This document shows, piece after piece, positions 58,319 to 64,000 of a stretch of DNA of 64,000 nt (positions are counted from its first letter, which is position 1; every line of letters begins with the position of its first letter). Where the stretch lies: assembly GCF_039555335.1 (NCBI RefSeq), contig NC_092628.1, forward strand, positions 96,662,536 through 96,726,535, given 5' to 3'. The DNA is from Amphiura filiformis (Eukaryota; Echinodermata; Ophiuroidea; Amphilepidida; Amphiuridae). The notes below the pieces were generated by a model. The model had not been told where the DNA came from. It was given only the letters and a program-made list of their open reading frames with translations, and did not search any database. Position numbers and translations under genes: made by a program.

Positions 58319-60121
58319 AAGGGTACATGCCACTAAATAGCTTTCCATAGACTTTACGTGCAAAATAGGGGTCACGTTTTAGGCTATAAGTCGAGTTACG
58401 TCTTACTTTGAAATATATATTTGATATCATCTTAATCAGAACAAAATTCTGCATAACATACCTGAAAATGACACCATATTTTAGGTCTACTTTTTGAGAA
58501 AAATAGCGCTATATAAAAGGCCCGATTTTCCCGTGTTTACGTCCGACTGCTTACCGCGTTTTGACCTCGTGTGTTCATGCGCTCATCATTGTAAACATCA
58601 CTCAAATTTTCGTGTTTTTGTTCAAATTAGTAGAGATCACATTCACAAGTTCTAGCAAAACACGATTTGCAACACTAAAATTGTTAATATTGTACCGATT
58701 TTGCACAATTTTTATGCAAAGTTGGGACTATAGTCGTGATAAACTTTTACCGGAAACCGCTTCACATGCGGATTTAGTGGTATGAGATCTCACACCACCA
58801 AATCAGAGTCCCATAGAGATATGTGCTAAATTTGCCTGAAGAAAACGTCATTTTTTCTTCACAGGAGCGACTCAGTTTTAAGCGACAGCTATGATGGTTG
58901 AAATCAGCCCTTGCCTGATCCCTCTGGCTGGGAAAAAATATAGGTTGACCGTCATTATTTTTTTTTTTTTGCTCTCAAAGTCTACGATGTCTGGGAATTT
59001 ACTATTTTTCAGGCAAAACCATGCCGGTGTTTCTGTAAAGAAAAGGCTGCTTAAAATCATTAAAAGTTATTCGATTTCTCCCATCTGTGGTACACTTGCA
59101 GGAATTAATATTACTAATCATAACCATTCCAAATTTGGCTAAAATTATGCAAATTTCTGCTCATTTTAATGCTTAAATTCACAATCAATGGGTTTTTCTG
59201 AGAAGTGAAATTCAAGGGCGCACAACCATATATACTATTTGGTGGTGTGAAATCATGAACCCTTGAAGAGGCTAAAACATCGTTTTTAGGCCTTGAAAAT
59301 GATTTTGTTATCTTTTTCACTACATTTTAAATTAATTGTAAGAAATTTTGGGGTATTTTCTTTCATACTTTAGACAGGATGTCGATTTCAAGCACATATG
59401 ATAGCCGACAATTGCCATTTTTCGTCATTTTGATGCACATGAATGCACAATGGTTGCTGATTTGCTATTTTCATGAAGATATTAATTGATATTAAGAGTA
59501 AACGTTCTTTTAACATCTTTTACAAGTGCATAACTTCACAATTAAAACATTCTCAGTACCTGCAGACTATTTAAAAAGACAAGAAATGTCAATCAAGTAG
59601 GCCTACCCCCCCCCCCTCCAGCGTCACTTTTAACCCGTTTTGTCCAAAAAGCAAATGTAATGAATGGCTATTTGAAATTAAATATTAATATAAATTAAAC
59701 TTTGAATGTTATAACTATTTAAAATACTGGACAGTGGTATAAATAAAGCAAACTAGAAACTTAAATATCTTAAATCTAATATTTTATGTAATTTTATTAA
59801 AATTGAAGGCCAAAACTTGAGTTTAAATGACAAAAAATTGGTTAAAAATAACAATGAAATTGAAAAACTTCTTTGTAATTTAAACACCAATAAACAATGT
59901 TTTCAATATTTTGAAACTCTTCTTAATTCATATCAAAAGGTTTCAAACTTCTACCAAAATCGGAACTTTTATTAATAAAAGCAGGCCTATTCGCGGCAAA
60001 CGCACATACAGCGAAAAACCCGGCGGCGTCCATGAACGCGCTTGTTGAATACCCTCCTCTTTTCTTCGCGTGCATTTTAAATAGATAAAGACGCGCAGAA
60101 AACGCATGGAATTGCTCCTTA
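58319..60121. repeat. Array monomer M4 (elements I and II)
   Basis: Element I 58319-59264 is split by element II (58786-59254). The poly-C tract has 11 C. Confidence 0.92.
58786..59254. mobile_element. Element II, copy in M4
   Basis: Same position, termini and ATGA duplication as in M2. It differs internally by a longer T run replacing TTACGGTTGGCC near 58957-58971, showing divergence after amplification. Confidence 0.92.
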
Positions 60122-61447
60122 AAGGGTACATGCCACTAAATAGCTTTCCATAGACTTTACGTGCAAAATAGGGGTCACGTTTTAGGCTATAAGTCGAGTT
60201 ACGTCTTACTTTGAAATATATATTTGATATCATCTTAATCAGAACAAAATTCTGCATAACATACCTGAAAATGACACCATATTTTAGGTCTACTTTTTGA
60301 GAAAAATAGCGCTATATAAAAAGGCCCGATTTTCCCGTGTTTACGTCCGACTGCTTACCGCGTTTTGACCTCGTGTGTTCATGCGCTCATCATTGTAAAC
60401 ATCACTCAAATTTTCGTGTTTTTGTTCAAATTAGTAGAGATCACATTCACAAGTTCTAGCAAAACACGATTTGCAACACTAAAATTGTTAATATTGTACC
60501 GATTTTGCACAATTTTTATGCAAAGTTGGGACTATAGTCGTGATAAACTTTTACCGGAAACCGCTTCACATGCGGATTTAGTGGTATGAACCCTTGAAGA
60601 GGCTAAAACATCGTTTTTAGGCCTTGAAAATGATTTTGTTATCTTTTTCACTACATTTTAAATTAATTGTAAGAAATTTTGGGGTATTTTCTTTCATACT
60701 TTAGACAGGATGTCGATTTCAAGCACATATGATAGCCGACAATTGCCATTTTCGTCATTTTGATGCACATGAATGCACAATGGTTGCTGATTTGCTATTT
60801 TCATGAAGATATTAATTGATATTAAGAGTAAACGTTCTTTTAACATCTTTTACAAGTGCATAACTTCACAATTAAAACATTCTCAGTACCTGCAGACTAT
60901 TTAAAAAGACAAGAAATGTCAATCAAGTAGGCCTACCCCCCCTCCAGCGTCACTTTTAACCCGTTTTGTCCAAAAAGCAAATGTAATGAATGGCTATTTG
61001 AAATTAAATATTAATATAAATTAAACTTTGAATGTTATAACTATTTAAAATACTGGACAGTGGTATAAATAAAGCAAACTAGAAACTTAAATATCTTAAA
61101 TCTAATATTTTATGTAATTTTATTAAAATTGAAGGCCAAAACTTGAGTTTAAATGACAAAAAATTGGTTAAAAATAACAATGAAATTGAAAAACTTCTTT
61201 GTAATTTAAACACCAATAAACAATGTTTTCAATATTTTGAAACTCTTCTTAATTCATATCAAAAGGTTTCAAACTTCTACCAAAATCGGAACTTTTATTA
61301 ATAAAAGCAGGCCTATTCGCGGCAAACGCACATACAGCGAAAAACCCGGCGGCGTCCATGAACGCGCTTGTTGAATACCCTCCTCTTTTCTTCGCGTGCA
61401 TTTTAAATAGATAAAGACGCGCAGAAAACGCATGGAATTGCTCCTTA
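60122..61447. repeat. Array monomer M5 (element I only)
   Basis: Element I 60122-60595, without element II. The poly-C tract has 7 C. It starts exactly 3128 bases after M3. Confidence 0.92.
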
Positions 61448-63254
61448 AAGGGTACATGCCACTAAATAGCTTTCCATAGACTTTACGTGCAAAATAGGGG
61501 TCACGTTTTAGGCTATAAGTCGAGTTACGTCTTACTTTGAAATATATATTTGATATCATCTTAATCAGAACAAAATTCTGCATAACATACCTGAAAATGA
61601 CACCATATTTTAGGTCTACTTTTTGAGAAAAATAGCGCTATATAAAAGGCCCGATTTTCCCGTGTTTACGTCCGACTGCTTACCGCGTTTTGACCTCGTG
61701 TGTTCATGCGCTCATCATTGTAAACATCACTCAAATTTTCGTGTTTTTGTTCAAATTAGTAGAGATCACATTCACAAGTTCTAGCAAAACACGATTTGCA
61801 ACACTAAAAATGTTAATATTGTACCGATTTTGCACAATTTTTATGCAAAGTTGGGACTATAGTCGTGATAAACTTTTACCGGAAACCGCTTCACATGCGG
61901 ATTTAGTGGTATGAGATCTCACACCACCAAATCAGAGTCCCATAGAGATATGTGCTAAATTTGCCTGAAGAAAACGTCATTTTTCTTCACAGGAGCGACT
62001 CAGTTTTAAGCGACAGCTATGATGGTTGAAATCAGCCCTTGCCTGATCCCTCTGGCTGGGAAAAAATATAGGTTGACCGTCATTATTTTTTACGGTTGGC
62101 CCTCAAAGTCTACGATGTCTGGGAATTTACTATTTTTCAAGCAAAACCATGCCGGTGTTTCTGTAAAGAAAAGGCTGCTTAAAATCATTAAAAGTTATTC
62201 GATTTCTCCCATCTGTGGTACACTTGCAGGAATTAATATTACTAATCATAACCATTCCAAATTTGGCTAAAATTATGCAAATTTCTGCTCATTTTAATGC
62301 TTAAATTCACAATCAATGGGTTTTTCTGAGAAGTGAAATTCAAGGGCGCACAACCATATATACTATTTGGTGGTGTGAAATCATGAACCCTTGAAGAGGC
62401 TAAAACATCGTTTTTAGGCCTTGAAAATGATTTTGTTATCTTTTTTCACTACATTTTAAATTAATTGTAAGAAATTTTGGGGTATTTTCTTTCATACTTT
62501 AGACAGGATGTCGATTTCAAGCACAAGCATGATAGCCGACAATTGCCATTTTTCGTCATTTTGATGCACATGAATGCACAATGGTTGCTGATTTGCTATT
62601 TTCATGAAGATATTAATTGATATTAAGAGTAAACGTTCTTTTAACATCTTTTACAAGTGCATAACTTCAAAATTAAAACATTCTCAGTACCTGCAGACTA
62701 TTTAAAAAGACAAGAAATGTCAATCAAGTAGGCCTACCCCCCCCCCCCCTCCAGCGTCACTTTTAACCCGTTTTGTCCAAAAAGCAAATGTAATGAATGG
62801 CTATTTGAAATTAAATATTAATATAAATTAAACTTTGAATGTTATAACTATTTAAAATACTGGACAGTGGTATAAATAAAGCAAACTAGAAACTTAAATA
62901 TCTTAAATCTAATATTTTATGTAATTTTATTAAAATTGAAGGCCAAAACTTGAGTTTAAATGACAAAAAAATTGGTTAAAAATAACAATGAAATTGAAAA
63001 ACTTCTTTGTAATTTAAACACCAATAAACAATGTTTTCAATATTTTGAAACTCTTCTTAATTCATATCAAAAGGTTTCAAACTTCTACCAAAATCGGAAC
63101 TTTTATTAATAAAAGCAGGCCTATTCGCGGCAAACGCACATACAGCGAAAAACCCGGCGGCGTCCATGAACGCGCTTGTTGAATACCCTCCTCTTTTCTT
63201 CGCGTGCATTTTAAATAGATAAAGACGCGCAGAAAACGCATGGAATTGCTCCTT
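61448..63254. repeat. Array monomer M6 (elements I and II)
   Basis: Element I 61448-62392 is split by element II (61915-62382). The poly-C tract has 13 C. A small local change (CACAAGCATGATAG for CACATATGATAG) near 62522 is private to this copy. Confidence 0.92.
61915..62382. mobile_element. Element II, copy in M6
   Basis: Same termini and ATGA duplication (61911-61914, 62383-62386) as the M2 and M4 copies; 468 bp. Confidence 0.92.
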
Positions 63255-64000
63255 GAAGAGGCTAAAACATCGTTTTTAGGCCTTGAAAATGATTTTGTTA
63301 TCTTTTTCACTACATTTTAAATTAATTGTAAGAAATTTTGGGGTATTTTCTTTCATACTTTAGACAGGATGTCGATTTCAAGCACATATGATAGCCGACA
63401 ATTGCCATTTTTCTTTATTTTGATGCACATGAATGCACAATGGTTGCTGATTTGCTATTTTCATGAAGATATTAATTGATATTAAGAGTAAACGTTCTTT
63501 TAACATCTTTTACAAGTGCATAACTTCACAATTAAAACATTCTCAGTACCTGCAGACTATTTAAAAAGACAAGAAATGTCAATCAAGTAGGCCTACCCCC
63601 CCCCCAGCGTCACTTTTAACCCGTTTTGTCCAAAAAGCAAATGTAATGAATGGCTATTTGAAATTAAATATTAATATAAATTAAACTTTGAATGTTATAA
63701 CTATTTAAAATACTGGACAGTGGTATAAATAAAGCAAACTAGAAACTTAAATATCTTAAATCTAATATTTTATGTAATTTTATTAAAATTGAAGGCCAAA
63801 ACTTGAGTTTAAATGACAAAAAAATTGGTTAAAAAATAACAATGAAATTGAAAAACTTCTTTGTAATTTAAACACCAATAAACAATGTTTTCAATATTTT
63901 GAAACTCTTCTTAATTCATATCAAAAGGTTTCAAACTTCTACCAAAATCGGAACTTTTATTAATAAAAGCAGGCCTATTCGCGGCAAACGCACATACAGC
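63255..64000. repeat. Array monomer M7 (no element I; truncated by window end)
   Basis: The base segment of M6 ends GCTCCTT and passes straight into GAAGAGGCTAAAAC of the next base segment. Element I is cleanly absent. This is either the pre-insertion state or a precise loss at the CCTT repeated on both sides. The poly-C tract has 10 C and lacks the usual following TC. Confidence 0.9.

Larger units (their letters stand above)
53856..64000. repeat. Tandem array with 3.13-kb higher-order period, continues past window
   Basis: Seven monomers (M1-M7) of near-identical sequence. Starts are 53856, 55191, 56994, 58319, 60122, 61448 and 63255. Lengths alternate 1335, 1803, 1325, 1803, 1326, 1807. 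The short form has a 475-bp inverted-repeat element I plus an 855-bp base segment. The long form carries an additional 469-bp element II. The repeating unit is the short plus long pair (about 3128 bp; M3 to M5 is exactly 3128). M7 lacks element I. Repeated reverse-strand frames of 104 residues and forward frames of 74 and 83 residues are copies of the same DNA and match no known family. Confidence 0.95.

Noticed and set aside
58891-59142. 83-residue frame in element II as a transposase remnant
   Set aside because: It is far too short, has no DDE/D-type motif, and its interior differs by length changes between copies.
53680-64000. Tandem protein-gene family or multicopy RNA array (histone, 5S, U-snRNA)
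   Set aside because: The recurrent 104-, 74- and 83-residue frames match no family and merely copy the repeat. No 5S, U1-U6 or histone signature was found in the unit.

Overview
This is AT-rich nuclear DNA from an animal, most likely a marine deuterostome invertebrate such as an echinoderm or hemichordate. The reasons are vertebrate-type gene content with dense introns (average coding exon under 200 bases), tRNA-derived SINEs, a Penelope-like retroelement remnant, very many short inverted-repeat transposons, and a recurrent TAGGCCTA word. The species cannot be named from the sequence alone. No bacterial genes, operons or CRISPR arrays are present.

Only two protein genes are supported, both on the minus strand and both complete. 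(1) At 8674-18265, nine coding exons join in frame into a 479-residue SLC43-family major-facilitator transporter, closest to SLC43A3. (2) At 26725-50200, 23 coding exons join in frame into a 1467-residue WDR7 (Rabconnectin-3 beta), a WD40 scaffold that works with DMXL proteins on the V-ATPase. All exon phases were followed by hand. Every junction is GT-AG except WDR7 intron 2, which must be GC-AG to keep the frame. The two genes lie head to tail about 8.5 kb apart, and nothing in the sequence suggests they share a function.

The remainder is repeat-rich. 1-8.6 kb is intergenic, with large foldback elements, a tRNA-derived SINE, a degenerate telomere-like tract and a broken Penelope-like element. 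8.6-18.3 kb is SLC43A3-like, with MITEs in its introns. 18.7-20.8 kb is a 52-bp minisatellite (about 33 copies) just upstream of the SLC43A3-like start, interrupted by a 352-bp transposon with a 9-bp target duplication. 20.8-26.7 kb is intergenic, with several MITEs, a SINE-derived hairpin and a 104-bp x4 tandem repeat. 26.7-50.2 kb is WDR7, whose introns hold at least ten inverted-repeat elements, including a 1035-bp hAT-type element with an 8-bp target duplication. 50.2-53.5 kb is upstream flank with more MITEs.

From 53856 to the end of the window is the most striking structure: a tandem array with a 3.13-kb higher-order period. The base unit (about 855 bp) carries a 475-bp inverted-repeat element I in six of seven copies. 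A second 469-bp inverted-repeat element II, with related termini, sits inside the right end of element I in every second copy. This records nested insertion followed by amplification of a two-monomer unit. The array continues past the right edge.
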